This document shows, in pieces, positions 11,901 through 24,865 of a stretch of DNA of 64,000 bases. This stretch comes from Isoetes taiwanensis (Eukaryota; Streptophyta; Lycopodiopsida; Isoetales; Isoetaceae), in the NCBI GenBank assembly GCA_021234155.1, contig JAJEKV010000108.1:276415-340414 (forward strand), in the 5' to 3' direction. A program made the translations under genes and the position numbers. The stretch's first letter is position 1, and each line of letters begins with the position of its first letter. The notes below the pieces were generated by a model. That model ran no database searches. It was not told where the DNA came from and saw only the letters and a program-made list of their open reading frames with translations.

Positions 11901-12967
11901 TATAATATCTTTCCCCATCTGTAAACGTGAGTTGCAGGGATCATTTTGTAGCAGAGATCTAATTTCCTTCATATATAACAAAAGCCGATCTTTCTCCTTA
12001 TAACATTTTTTATGCCTAGTTTTAGACCAATTCTTGATCCAGTCCTTCATTTTCTTAACTTTTGAATAGAATTTTTTCATAGATAAGAGATCACTATCGA
12101 TTTTGCTATTCTCATCCAAATTCTCATAAAAATTCCTGAATTGAGAGCAGAACTTCTCATTATCAAGAAGAGAAGCATTAAACTTATAAGAAGTATTTCT
12201 ATTTATCTGAATCTTAGTGATATGAAAAGTATGAAGAAACTGAGGCTGATGATCAAAAATTGAGGTTCCTTCATCACTAGTGACAAAGCTATTATCCCAC
12301 ATAGCAGAGGAGGGATTGGAAACATAAAATCTATCAAGAGTGCAATAGACTCTAGCATTATCCTTCTGCTTATTAAACCAAGTATAGGTTGAAGTTGAAG
12401 TGGGAATATGGATCAGACCATTATCAGAGATAAGAGAATCCCAATTTAATTTTTCAGCTTTTGTCATATTAATTTTATTTCCCAGCTTGAGATCCCAAGA
12501 AGGAGCGTTATTAAAATCCTCAGCAACAATCCAACTATCAATGGTTTGAGATGTTAGTCAATTATTTATTTCCATCCAAATAGGCTCTCTATCCTTAGGA
12601 TTAGTAGGAGCATAAACGTTCATAATCCCAAAGGAAGAATTAGAGACAGAGAAGATAATAGATTGCCATATCTTGGAAGGGCTATTGTAGAATTGATGAT
12701 GGCTAACCTCTCTCTTCCAAATTATAGCCAATTCATCACTAGCACCAGAAGAATCAATCTATATAGAAGAAGAAGCAGGATATATCCAAACACTTAAGTT
12801 ACCACATTCAAAAGTAGGCAGTTTCAGTTCCTGCAAAAGGATAATATCTGCATTATATAGCCTGATCTGAGCTATAGCACGTCTCCTTTCTAGGGGACCT
12901 TTAATTCCTCTAACATTCCAAGATAGAATCTTCATTGTATCCAAGGAAGAGGAAAACAAAGGAAAGA
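11886..12967 (-). pseudogene. LINE ORF2 endonuclease domain (broken)
   Basis: The domain opens with MKILSWNVRGIKGPLERR (from about 12935) and continues AQIRLYNADIILLQELK. This is the N-terminal APE-like (exonuclease-endonuclease-phosphatase) signature with the conserved Asn and catalytic Glu. An in-frame stop follows near 12760. Later fragments give NVYAPTNPKDREPIW (about 12590-12630) and YTWFNKQKDNARVYCTLDRF (about 12320-12390), the usual W(T/F)N and LDR motifs. In a live element this domain nicks the target. It is split into at least three frames here. Confidence 0.85.
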
Positions 12968-13249
12968 GAGATTACTTTCTGGCTCTTGTGGATTTCCTCT
13001 TACTCTTTTTACTTCTAGTATTCTGAGCAGGGGTTTTATCCAATCCAGACAAGATAAGCACTTTGTCCGAGGTACTCTCATTTTTCCTAGCGCTTCTTTT
13101 AATGTGATTTTGATCAGGCTAGGCACAACATGAGAATTCTAAGAAATACTCTTCCTTGCCCTAATTTTCCTTATCACTTCCATAACCCTCACTATCATTT
13201 GAGTCTGAGAAACCACCTGGGGAGAATTGAAGCATAGTATTATTTTTTA

Positions 13250-14241
13250 GGGAAATTTGTAAAAATGCCCTTGTATTTTCTTATAATTATTGAAATGCCC
13301 CTGTATTTTCATTATTTGTCAAAAATAAGATTTAGGAAAGAACCCTGTTCCCTATAGCAACCCTAGCAATAACCCTTTCCTTTATAAATCGTTTCTTATC
13401 CACGCACAAATTAATTACTTCTTCTCTTTCGTGGTGCTCTAAGTTACACCATTAGAAGAATTTAGTAGCAAATTGTAGCAAATTCTAGCACCATTCCCAA
13501 TGCTTGAAGGAGCCTCCCAGAACTCAAACTCTTGAGACCTAATTAAGGCTATGGAGAAATTCCTCCGGATACGTCTTGAGGAAGACTCTTACCCAAGTAC
13601 AAATGGTAGATTGAGGTTCTCAACGGTATACAAGATAATCCGTGCATCTAAGGATAGAAGTGCAAATTCAAAGAGCAGATTCCTGCAAGACTTATGGCAA
13701 ACCAATTTGGAAGAATAGATGTTTTCGCAAATTTCTATTCGACTCTATGGGCATTAAACGGATTCGTTTGAAGTACTTTGCATTAGGATAGCTTAGAATC
13801 CACAATGGACAAACTCCTTTTTCCTTCGGGAATGCCTTTTTTCCTTCAGTTGGATCATCATAACTAGTTTTAATCTTCGTTATTCTTGCAAACCAAATGC
13901 TTAAAGTGTCAGATTTGATAAAATACGATTAATGATTTTACATATAAATAGGATCCAAATATGAAGCTCGAATGCTTGCTAATGAAGAACAGGAGTACAA
14001 CTCAAGCATTCAGATTCTAAGCAACCCATATCGATTATAGAATGAGATCGATTATAGAATAAGAACAACGAAGAACCAGGCAAATTTGATAATTAAACAA
14101 GTTTGCTACAGGAAAGTGTTTGCTCAGGGGGTTTACTCTGGGGAACGTGTTCAAGCATGTGGGGTATTTTGACAAATAATGAAAATACAGGGGCATTTCA
14201 ATAATTACAAGAAAATACAAGGGCATTTTTACAATTTTTCC
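13250..14241. mobile_element. Mutator-like MITE nested in the LINE
   Basis: The ends are inverted copies of each other over about 74 bp (13250-13323 and 14168-14241) with about 3 mismatches. The outer bases are gggaaatttg and its partner ggaaaaattg. Immediately outside, tatttttta (13241-13249) is repeated exactly at 14242-14250. A 9-bp duplication with long terminal inverted repeats is the hallmark of Mutator-like elements. At 992 bp with no transposase it is non-autonomous. The interior at 13530-13790 looks weakly coding on the plus strand and may be captured sequence. It sits between ORF1 and ORF2 of the LINE and so is younger than the LINE. Confidence 0.9.
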
Positions 14242-14484
14242 TATTTTTTATATTATTTAAAGAAGAAATGTTAACTTGCCTGGTGTTATCCTTTTCTTGA
14301 AGCTCCTTTCTTTCATTGACTCTATGCTTTGGAGTCTCAGCAATAAAGTCATTGTCTTTGTCTTGAGCTACAACAGCTTCACAATCCTTCTGTCCTTGCA
14401 AAGGGAGACTGACACCTTCCTGCAGAGAGGCCATCTGATCTGCAAACTTGCTTGAGATCTTGGAGGAGCATGTAGAACAATCCA

Positions 14485-16321
14485 CTATGGGGGGTCCAGG
14501 TCAATCAGAGAAGGAAGAGGAGCAGGAGTCAAAATGGGAGGATTATTTGACTTAGTGTTTTGAACTGGGGAGGCTATATGAAGCACTAAATTATGAGTTG
14601 GATCACATGGTGTGCTCTTATCTAAACCAATATCTAGTTCACTATTAAGGTTAGATAATACCTGATAAGGATTTGGACATATTACATGTTGCTGAGAGAC
14701 TGTTGTTGCATTTTCCTCAATAGTTTGACCACCAAGTTCATCAATAGATGAACCATTGAGATTTTTAAATCCTGGAGCCTTAGAAATTTGCTGAGTCTCT
14801 GCTGCTGGCAAATTTCTTTTCGAGTTTGTTATTTGATACTTAAAGTTGAAAAGATGTTTTGCTTTATCTTGAGTTTTCATAGTTAATGACCCATTTTTAC
14901 TGAGGTTTTTGGTAGGAAAATCCATGAAATTATAGGAGCATTGACCTTTGTCCTGATGCTTAGCCTCCTTGACTATGTTATTCAAGTTTAAGCTTAATTT
15001 TTCAGTTGCATAGCTTGGTTTATCAGCAACTGTGCCCCTAACTAATAGCTTCGGTTCCCCAATTACTATAGCATCTTTGGTTTTCATAACATTATAATCA
15101 TCCTGCTCTTTTATCTTTCCTTTGTCTTTCATTTGCTCCCTAGCTACTCTTTGCTTCTGATTTCTCTTATAACTACCATTCACTCTTGTCCATTTGAATC
15201 TTTCACCTTTTGATAGTTTGTAGAATTGACTTTTTCTTCTGACATTAATATCTTCATCAATACTTTCTTTTGCATACTCCTCATCTGACTGTTTTCCGGA
15301 GGTATGTTCAACAGGTACCTTGTCTAAAATTTGACTCCCTTGAGAGATTTTTTCTTCATGATGTCCATCTAGGCTTGATCTACAATCAGAGTACCAGAAA
15401 TGCAATGCAGACATTTTTGACATTGAGAAGGCAATCCAGACCATCTGAGAGTTAATGAAGATTCTAAACCAAAGGCATCTTTTAAAGGAATGGAAAGAGG
15501 GATATCTTTGGATAGATCTAATTGCACAAAAGATCTTGGAGGTCTTGAAGGAGAATATTCAATGGAGATATATGTGCCAATGGAATTGAAAAGAAGCTTA
15601 AAGCATTCCTCATCCCAATAGATAAGATTTAGTCCAAATAGGGATGTTGAAGCAATACATAGATTATTCATTTGTTCATTGTCAAGTTTAGGATGCCAAA
15701 GGTTAGAGGACCATAGTTCAGAAAGAAGTTGGCTGATCTCAGATTCCCACATTCAAGCATAATGTGTGGAAAATTAAGCCAGTGGATGATGATTCCTTTG
15801 TGCAGGTTTAGTAGGAAAGCCCATAGTTTATCAAGTTTGATTCCACATTTTTGAACTTTGATAATCACAGCAGACTGAGATAAAGCATCAATTTTCAAAT
15901 GAACAATAAGAAGGTTTAAGAAGATATCATTATAGATACTGAGCTTTCGTTCAAAAATATATAAAGATTTGGTGTGTTTCAGTCTATCATCCAATGCAAC
16001 ATCAGATCGAATTTTTGGGTGATCTCGAGAAACAACATAAGGAACGGGTCTTTGAATGGCTGGGTTGATCGGATGCAAAATGCCTCTATGATCAGGATCA
16101 GCAGAGAGATTATCCCAGCAAGGAACCTCATGAGAAATAGGGTTCATTTTAGTTTTTTCCTGAAGTAAATTGTCGAAATTTCCGAAAAGGATTGCGTCCT
16201 CAGACGTTTTTTGAAAAGATTGCAGTTTCTGAAGCAGGAAGAAACGTTCGGGAGCCGGAAGATTAGCAAAAGAATGAAGGAATGCCAAATGTTTAGGGTT
16301 TTTGGGACAATTGGAGTCCAT
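14485..16321 (-). pseudogene. LINE ORF1 (DUF4283-like, zinc knuckle)
   Basis: The protein would start at the Met codon 16319-16321 (MDSNCPKNPKHLAFLHSF). Three overlapping frames then carry one continuous message. An N-terminal half contains AVIIKVQKCGIKLDKLW and HWLNFPHIM. A middle part contains SRPPRSFVQLDLSKDIPL and LRWSGLPSQCQKC. A basic, polar tail follows (14485-15440). The DUF4283-like order with a Cys-rich end (GLPSQCQKCLHF) is typical of plant L1 ORF1 RNA-binding proteins. Frame changes fall near 15740 and 15400. The tail, rich in Lys, Asn and Gln, lacks further motifs. Confidence 0.78.
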
Positions 16322-16430
16322 TACATAAAGTTTAGGGGAAAACAACAAAAGCACATGCAAAATTTGAACGAAGAAAAGGGGAAAAGGAGAACAGGGGAGG
16401 AAGAAGCCCTTAATTAGATTCAAAATTAAT

Positions 16431-17727
16431 TAACAGAGGTCGGATAGCCATTACAATTATGCAGATCAAACCCATTCTTACTGAAGAATCCAATTCAGAG
16501 AGAATTAAGGAGAGTTCCCTTCAAATTGAGTTGCATCTTGCTGAGAATACTCCTCGACAAAATTTTTGAAATCCGTCCAGCCACAATGTACCCAAAAAAT
16601 GCCTGAATGAGCAATGGAAATTGATCCCACAATTTCTTCGAGCCAAGAATTGGTAATTTCGACCTCGAACTTGACTGTACTAGGTATACTCTGGAGTAAA
16701 TAGATTATCAGGAAAAAGTTGCTGAGTGATCAGTGAATTCCAAAAGTTTAGTAGTGAAGCCTTTCAAAAAACCACACGTAATTCTCGTTTTCTCCCTGAT
16801 AATTGTGAAAACTTCAGTTTCCACAAGAGAGTCAATCAAGCTTGAATTCCTACTTCACAAATGTGAAGATTTTATATTCAATTTGTAGCTTAGGATGTGA
16901 AGAATCGGGTAAGAGCCATTTCTCTTCAAGGGCAGCAATTGATTTGCACGAATTCAGCCTCAGATCACAGTGAATTTGCTTTCTCCCACAAGTTTTTGCC
17001 AAGAAAACATTTGTAACAGAAAAGGTGGGATAAAGACAAAATTGAAAAAAAAAAATGGCGCTCATGTTTCACTGGTTAAAATCTCTATGTCGCCTGTCTC
17101 CCTTGGGCATTGTACCTTTATATAGACGATGGGAAAAGCTTTTCTATAAGTGCATGTAGAAGCACATGCACTATGCATGTTGTTTGGCTGTCTATGTTTT
17201 CTGTCATTTGCTTCCAGTTCTTTGTTTGTAAACGGGGCAGTACGTGGCTTCTTCATTGTGTTTATTCACTCTATCAGTGTACTTGCTTAAATGTAAAAAA
17301 AGCAAAAGCCTTTTAATATGTGAGAAAGATTATTCCATCCATTACTATTCAGTGCAAATTTGTCTAGCCAATGTCTGCAATTTCAATTAAGTTTTAACTA
17401 TTTGAACCACACTCACAGATCTATTTAAATACTCATGTTGTCTCTTTGCTACGTTAAGTCTCCAACCCATCAGACAAAAAATATGAAGTTGACTAGATAT
17501 AAAAGCATCTCGTAGCATGCATGCATTAGCAACAAATAACAACCCTTAAACAATACAGTAGAACACCTGAATAAATAAAATGCAAAGGGTTCTATCCTTA
17601 AGTAACTAGGACAAGCTAGAAAATACCAAAGACAAATCAGTAGTGTTTTCCATAATTCTTGGGTTAGCCATTTGTTGAGTGACCCTCAGTAGGTAATGCC
17701 CTTCTCTATGGTTCAAAAAATGTTGCA
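16431..17727. other. possible LINE 5' region; otherwise no gene seen
   Basis: From 16440 to about 17050 the minus strand has coding-like stretches (for example EITNSWLEEIVGSISIAHSG near 16600-16660) that could be 5' LINE sequence ending at the T/A-rich run at 17044-17054. From 17060 to 17727 I see only AT-rich sequence. Confidence 0.35.
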
Positions 17728-20700
17728 AGAAGCTACAACAATTGTTCAGAATGTGGACATCTTATATTACAAAGTTATCGCGTAATTGGTGGATCAAATA
17801 TAAAGCTTTGAAGACCGAGATTTGATGTCTTAGACGGTGTAGATGCTTTGATTCAATGGCTGAGATTTGTGTGCTTCCATCCCATGGTCAAAAGGAGGAG
17901 GAAACGGAAAAGAAAATGGAGGGGGGAAGGGAAGGGAAAAAGGGCATAGGAAAAAGGGAAATAGGGAAAGGATGGGGAAGGGAGAAAATGGAAAGGAAAA
18001 GGGGCATGGGGAAAAGGGAAAGGGGAAAAGGGAAGGGAAGCATTAGAGGTTTGGTGGAATCTATTAATGCCCTTATAAGCCCTTCCCAAATTGGATTTTA
18101 ATTGGTACCCGAACCTGCATCTATGGGCAAAAAGCCCCCACGAACCTGAACCAAAGCTGAGTTTCAAGCAATCGAACCTGCTAAACATCATTATTACTAG
18201 TTGTTTTTGTACTCATTAAGCCTAACCCCCTTCCATTGAATTGAAGCTTTAGGCAGTACTTTGAGCGGGATACCAAAAGAATACCTCAATTGGACATCCT
18301 CATCCAAATCTGGAGGAAATCTCTGTTTCCTTCGGATTTTGCAAAGGATTTCATCAATTTTTGGTTGCCAAATTGCAGAGCTTGGAGAGTGATCAATGAC
18401 TTCGAAATTTTGGATCGATGTCTAAGGTAATAATTCTGTTAACTCCACACAATGATAATGAGTCAATTTCTTCTTGAATAATAGAAAATGAAAGGCCAAT
18501 TCCTAATGGAGGTGCCCAAGAATTGCTTGCTGTGCAAAAACCAATATAACCAAAAGGAACAAGTCGATGAGCGTGCTCTTTGATCTTCTGATGCAATGAA
18601 TATTGATCTCTAGGCACGTGGGAGATTATATCCCATTGATCTAATGACTAGAAGACCTCCTGAATTCATTCTGCATTGGGGCTTATTCACTTTACCTATA
18701 AAGGGTAATGAATGCCTGCATGGATATTGCAATAATACTTCTATTAATTTTAATGTGCATTTGAGAACAATGTACAATCAATTGTGTGGAATACATTGCA
18801 ATATGGTAGCACACTAGAATTACCTCCAACAGTGTAACTATTTCTTAACCAATAGGTCTAAGAATGCAGATGACCTGCAAACTTCCAATCAAAGGTTGCT
18901 TGCATCTGTGTTTGAAGTGTAACTCCCCTTGTATACGCATTTTCAAAAGCCCCCTTTGTGTATATATTTGCGTATATAGTTGCACTAGATCAGTGCTTAA
19001 AAACACCCCTAACCCTCAAGTATACGCATGCAAATGGTCTAAAAAAACTTCCATCTGTTGAACTCTCATGGGTTATACGCCAATTAAAGGTGAATCCCCT
19101 GGAAGACAAGGACTAGAGAGAAGTTTTGAGGACGATGACAAACTAGAGAGGAAGTTGAGAGATTGAAAATGACACTGAAGAATATCCTGCCAAGACTCGG
19201 TTAATTAAGGGCAAGCATAACAAAGAGGAATGCACTAGTAAACAAGCATTTGGGAGAAATATACTAGATCACCACATCGTGTACTTGGGATCACTACATA
19301 TTGGGGAAAGTAAGAAGAAGGGTAGCTCAGGAAGTGATCCATTTGTTCTTAATGGAAAAAATAATTGTTGGATGGATCTGTCTAAAATGCTTCTTCTGTT
19401 AGTTCATTTCTATAATATGAAAGTGGAAGAATGTGGGGGAAAACGCCAACTTGTTACAACATTGGATAAGATGGAACTGCTCAAAGGTAAAAAGTATAAA
19501 AAGGTATCTTTGACATTAATGAACTAGTCATTGTCAAATTTTGATAATAAGAAAGGCAATTTCTCAGTTCAGTCATAGGACCAGATTTGGTGGATAGGGA
19601 TCTTTTAAGTGCCTGAAGAAAATCATGGTGTTCTTGTTCTTCAGCAGACTCCTATCTATGATTTTTATGAATTTTAGTTTGTGCATATATGCATGTATAT
19701 TACGATGAAGCATTACTTGTTGTACTGGTAGTTCAAGTTCTATAGTTAGAAGTATGAATCATGTAGCTTTTATTTAAACAGATATAATCTAAAAGAAGCT
19801 ACAACAATTGTTCAGAATGTGGACATCTTATATTACAAAGTTATCGCGTAATTGGTGGATCAAACTATAAAGCTTTGACTTAACCGGAGATTTGATGTCT
19901 TTAGCGGTGTAGATGCTTTGATTCAATGGCTGAGATTTGTGTGCTTCCATCCCATGGTCAAAAGGAGGAGGAAACAGAAAAGAAAATGGAGGGGGGAAGG
20001 GAGGGGAAAAAGGGCATAGGAAAAAGGGAAATAGGGAAAGGATGGGAAGGGAGAAAATGGAAAGGAAAAGGGCATGGGGAAAAGGGAAAGGGGAAAAGGG
20101 AAGGGAAGCATTAGAGGTTTGGTGGAATCTATTAATGCCCTTATAAGCCCTTCCCAAATTGGATTTTAATTGGTAATTTAACTGCATCTATGGGCAAAAG
20201 CCCCAATTTAACGGAACCAAAGGCTGAAGTTTCAAAACAATCGAACCCGCTAAACATCATTTTATTACTAGTTGTTTTTGTACTCATTAAGTCTAATCCC
20301 CCCTCCCCTTTTTCCATTGAATTGAAGCTTTAGGCAAGACTTTTGCCGGGATACCCAAAAGAATACCTCAATTGGACATCCTCATCCAAATGCTGGAGGA
20401 AATCTCATTCCCTTCGGATTTTGCAAAAGGATTTCATCAATTTTGGTTGCCAAATGCAGAGCTTGGAGAGTGATCAATGACTTTAAATTTTGGATCGATG
20501 TCTAAAGGTAATAAACGTTAACTCCACACAATGATAATGAGTCAATTTCTTCTTGAATAATAAAAATGAAAGGCCAATTCCTAATGGAGGTGCCCAAGAA
20601 TTGCTTCTTTGTGCAAAAACCAATATAACCAAAAAAGGAACAAGTCGATGGCGAGCGTGCTTTTTGATCTTTCGATGCAATGAATATTGATCTCTAGGCG

Positions 20701-23700
20701 CGGGAGATTATATCCCATGATCTCATGACTAGAAGACCTCCTGAATTCATTCTGCATTGGGGCTTATTCACTTTACCTATAAAGGGTAATGAATGCCCAT
20801 GGATATTGCAATAATACTTCTATTAATTTTAATGTGCATTCGAGAACAATGTACAATCAATTGTGTCGAATACATTGCAATATGGTAGCACACTAGAATT
20901 ACTCCAACAAAGGTAACTATTTCTTAACCAATAGGTCTAAGAATGCAGATGATGACCGCAAACTTCCAATCAAGGTTGCTTTGCATCCGTGTTCAAGTGT
21001 AACTCCCCCTTGTATACGCCATTTTCAAAAGCCCCTTTGTGTATATATTTGGTATATAGTTGCACTAGATCGCGGCTTAAAAACACCCCTAACCCTCAAG
21101 TATAACGTGATGCAATGGTCTAAAAACTTCCATCTGGTGGAACTCTCATGGGTTATACGCCAATTAAAGGTGAACTCGGAAGACAAGGACTAGGAGAAGT
21201 TTGAGGACGATGACAAACTAGAGAGGAAGTTGAGAGATGGAAAATGACATCAAGAATATCCCGCCAAGACTTCGGTTAATTGAGGGGCAAGCATAACAAA
21301 GAGGAATGCACTAGTAAACGAAAGCATTTGGGAGAAATATACCAGATCACCACATCGTGTACTGGGATCACTACATATTGGGGAAAGTAAGAAGAAGGGT
21401 ATTCGTGAAGTGATCCATTTGTTCTTAATGGAAAAAATAATTGTTGGATGGATCCATTCTAAAATGCTTCTTCTGTTAGTTCATTTCTATAATATGAAAG
21501 TGGAAGAATGTGAGGAAAAATGCCAACTTGTTACAACATTGGATAAGATGGAACTGCTCAAAGGTAAAAAGTATAAAAAGGTCTCTTTGACATTAATGAA
21601 CTAGTCATTGTCAAATTCCGATAATAAGAAAGGCAATTTCTCACCAAATCCATAGGACTAGATTTAATGGATAGGATCTTTTATGCCTCAAGAAAATCAT
21701 GGTGTTCTTGTTCTTGAGACTCTATCTATGATTTTTATGAATTTTAGTTTGTGCATATATGCATGTATATTACGATGAAGCATTACTTGTTGTACTGGTA
21801 GTTCAAGTTCTATAGAAGTATGAATCATGTAGCTTTTATTTAAACAGATATAATCTAAAAGAAGCTACAACAATTGTTCAGAATGTGGACATCTTATATT
21901 ACAAAGTTATCGCGTAATTGGTGGATCAAACTATAAAGCTTTGACGACCGAGATTTGATGTCTTAGACGGTGTAGATGCTTTGATTCAATGGCTGAGATT
22001 TGTGTGCTTCCATCCCATGGTCAAAAGGAGGAGGAAACGAAAAAGAAAATGGAGGGGGAAAGGGAAGGGAAAAAGGGCATAGGAAAAAGGGAAATAGGGG
22101 AAAGGATGGGGAAGGGAGAAAATGGAAAGGGAAAGGGGCATGGGGAAAAGGAAAGGGGAAAAGGGAAGGAAGCATTAGAGGTTTGGTGGAATCTATTAAT
22201 GCCCTTATAAGCCCTTCCCAAATTGGATTTTAATTGGTTTTGAACACGCATCTATGGGCAAAAAGCCCCATTTAACTGAACCAAAGCCGAAGTTTCAAGC
22301 AATCGAACCTGCTAACATCATTATTACTAGTTGTTTTGTACTCATTAAGCCTAATCCCCTCCATTGAATTGAAGCTTTAGGCAAGAATTTTGAGTGGGAT
22401 ACAAAGAATACCTCAATTGGACATCCTCATCCAAACTGGAGGAAATCTTTTCTTCTGATTTTGCAAAGGATTTCATCAATTTTGTTACAAATTGCTTGAG
22501 CTTGAGAGTGATCCAATGACTTTAAATTTTGGATCGATGTCTAAGGTAATAATTCATTAACTCTACACAATGATAATGAGTCAATTTCTTCTTGAATAAT
22601 AGAAAATGAAAGGCCAATTCCTAATGGAGGTGCCCAAGAATTGCTTGCTGTGCAAAAACCAATATAACCAAAAGGAACAAGTCGATGAGAGTGCTCTTTG
22701 ATCTTCTGATGCAATGAATATTGATCTCTAGGCACGTGGGAGATTATATCCCATCGATCTAATTACTAGAAGACCTCCTGAATTCATTGTGCATTGGGGC
22801 TTATTCACTTTACCTATAAAGAGTAATGAATGCCTGCATGGATATTGCAATAATACTTCTATTAATTTTAATGTGCATTTGAGAACAATGTACAATCAAT
22901 TGTGTGGAATACATTGCAATATGGTAGTACACTAGAATTACCTCCAACAGTGTAACTATTTCTTAACCAATAGGTCTAAGAATGCAGATGACCTGCAAAC
23001 TTCCAATCAAAGGTTGCTTGCATCTGTGTTCGAAGTGTAACTCCCCTTGTATACGCCATTTTCAAAAGCCCCCTTTGTGTATATATTTGCGTATATAGTT
23101 GCACTAGATCAGTGCTTGAAAACACCCCTAACCCTCAAGTATACGTATGCAAATGGTCTAAAAAAACTTCCATCTGTTGAACTCTCATGGGTTATACGCC
23201 AATTAAAGGTGAATCCTCGAAGACAAGGACTAGAGAGAAGTTTTGAGGACGATGACAAACTAGAGAGGAAGTTGAGAGATGGAAAAATGACACTCAAGAA
23301 TATCCCGCCAAGACTCGGCTAATTCAGTAAGCAAGCATAACAAAGAGGAATGCACTAGTAAACGAGCATTTGGGAGAAATATACCGTGATCACCACATCG
23401 TGGTATTTGGGATCACTACATATTGGGGAAAGTAAGAAGAAGGGTAGCTCAGAAGTGATCCATTTGTTCTAATGGAAAAATAATTGTTGGATGGATCGTC
23501 TAAAATGCTTCTTTCCATAGTTCATTTCTATAATATGAAAGTGGAAGAATGTGGGGAAAAATGCCAACTTGTTACAACATTGGATAAGATGGAGCATTTG
23601 CTCAAAGGTAAAAAGTATAAAAAGGTCTTTGACATTAATGAACTAGTCATTGTCAAATTCTCGATAATAAGAAAGGCAATTTCGGTTCACCATAGGACCG

Positions 23701-23909
23701 CATTTAATGGATAGGATCTTTATGCCTCAAGAAAATCATGGTGTTCTTGTGCTGCTGCCAGACTCCCTATCTATGATTTTTATGAATTTTAGTTTGTGCA
23801 TATATGCATGTATATTATGATGAAGCATTACTTGTTGTACTGGTAGTTCAAGTTCTATAGTTAGAAGTATGAATCATGTAGCTTTTATTTAAACAGATAT
23901 AATCTAAAC
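17728..23909. repeat. three tandem copies of a 2.06-kb unit
   Basis: The unit starts at agaagctacaacaattgttc and ends at cagatataatctaaa. Copies span 17728-19793, 19794-21859 and 21860-23909. Each carries the same order: a strongly purine-rich tract, a conserved minus-strand stretch (VPFGYIGFCTASNSWAPP, seen in copies 1 and 3 and frameshifted in copy 2), and a short plus-strand open stretch (EKCQLVTTLDKMELLKGKKY). I recognise no protein family. Copies are nearly identical apart from short scrambled patches, so the amplification is recent. The Lys/Glu/Gly-rich frames over the purine tract are artefacts of composition. Confidence 0.92.
17888..18048. repeat. purine-rich (GGGAAA)n tract, repeated in each tandem unit
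   Basis: About 150 bp are almost pure A/G on the plus strand. The same tract recurs near 19958-20110 and 22022-22172 in units 2 and 3. Such asymmetric stretches can form triplex DNA and resemble expanded polypurine tracts. Confidence 0.85.
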
Positions 23910-23910
23910 A

Positions 23911-24200
23911 AGGTGCACCCTGGACTACCTCAGTCACCGAATCTGTCTATTCTATAGCCTAGATCATATATTAGAGCCTCTAGACGCCGCTCCTTTTAAC
24001 TATAGTCATTTATAATTGGGGGCGCCTATGATTTTGAAATATGAAATACAGTCTCGCCTAAGGTTTTAGAATATGAAATACGGGGACTCATCTCTATACG
24101 GGTTTGCGTAAGGTTTTAGAATCTGAAATATGGGGACTCGAACCGGTATTAAAATATCCTACTAAGAATGTCTTAACCAATTGGATCAACGAGCTAACAT
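23911..24200 (-). mobile_element. tRNA-like SINE candidate
   Basis: On the minus strand, ccaattggttaagacat (A-box-like, near 24172-24188) is followed by accggttcgagtcccc (B-box-like, near 24136-24151). This is a plausible internal Pol III promoter. Downstream, a 30-bp block (aaggttttagaatatgaaatacggggactc) is present twice (about 24059-24088 and 24111-24140). No clear A-tail or target duplication is visible. A very similar A/B-box pair occurs at 63907-63983. Confidence 0.4.
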
Positions 24201-24865
24201 GCTTATTATTTTCCTATTGACTCTATATTTTTGCTTTTTAATAATCACCCATTCAATTGTTTTAGGGGTCTGGTCTATGGTCTTAGGAATGGTGATTTAT
24301 ATATCCATATCAAATTCCCCCAGAACCCCCTGTTATTGTGCTACATATGCTTATACTAAGCAAGCTTTGGATTATCAAATGTTGGACGTTAATAGTGGAT
24401 CCAACTCCACAAGATTAGATAAATTGAAAAAAATAAAAAATAAATATGGATAAGTAGAGCGTCATTCTAAATGTTCTCTTGTTAAAAAGGTACTACTAAA
24501 GTAGCTAAGAGAATTCCAAAATCATGAGCTTGCACTTGTGTAATAATTTAAAGTGGTGGTGGGCTCCTTGTGTACGGTTAATAATGTTATATACTAGCAT
24601 ATTGTATCCAATGCATTAGAATGTAATTTGTGAATCTATTCAAGAAGCAAAAGTTTGACCCTCCCAAGAAAAAAGAAAGAAAGAAAGAAAGGGGGAGCTA
24701 AAGAGTAATTTAGAGAGCATTATTGGACTAAAACAAATGACACGTTGAGAGATTCTTTATAGTAGGAAAAATCTTCACCATTTTGGGCATAAACCTAGAC
24801 AAGTGAAGGCATATAAATCTATCCAAGATATATGAATAGAAGATGAATATAAGCCTCTACATTTC
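24201..24865. other. no gene seen
   Basis: AT-rich. The open frame at 24181-24453 has no recognisable domain. A short (gaaa)n run is present near 24672-24690. Confidence 0.45.

Larger units (their letters stand above)
8824..16430 (-). mobile_element. L1-type LINE, near full length, inactive
   Basis: On the minus strand the order is ORF1 (16321 to about 14485), the ORF2 endonuclease (about 12960-11900), reverse transcriptase (about 11900-11040), a C-terminal region (about 10600-9640), then a 3' untranslated stretch ending in an A-tail seen as the T-run at 8824-8834. Removing the nested 992-bp element gives about 6.6 kb, normal for a plant L1. The 5' end is uncertain and might reach about 17050. 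Many frameshifts and stops break both ORFs, so it cannot move by itself. Confidence 0.9.

Noticed and set aside
17856-22233. Lys/Glu/Gly-rich and Phe/Pro/Ser-rich open frames over the purine tracts
   Set aside because: They exist on both strands and in several frames because the tract is almost pure A/G; composition alone explains them.
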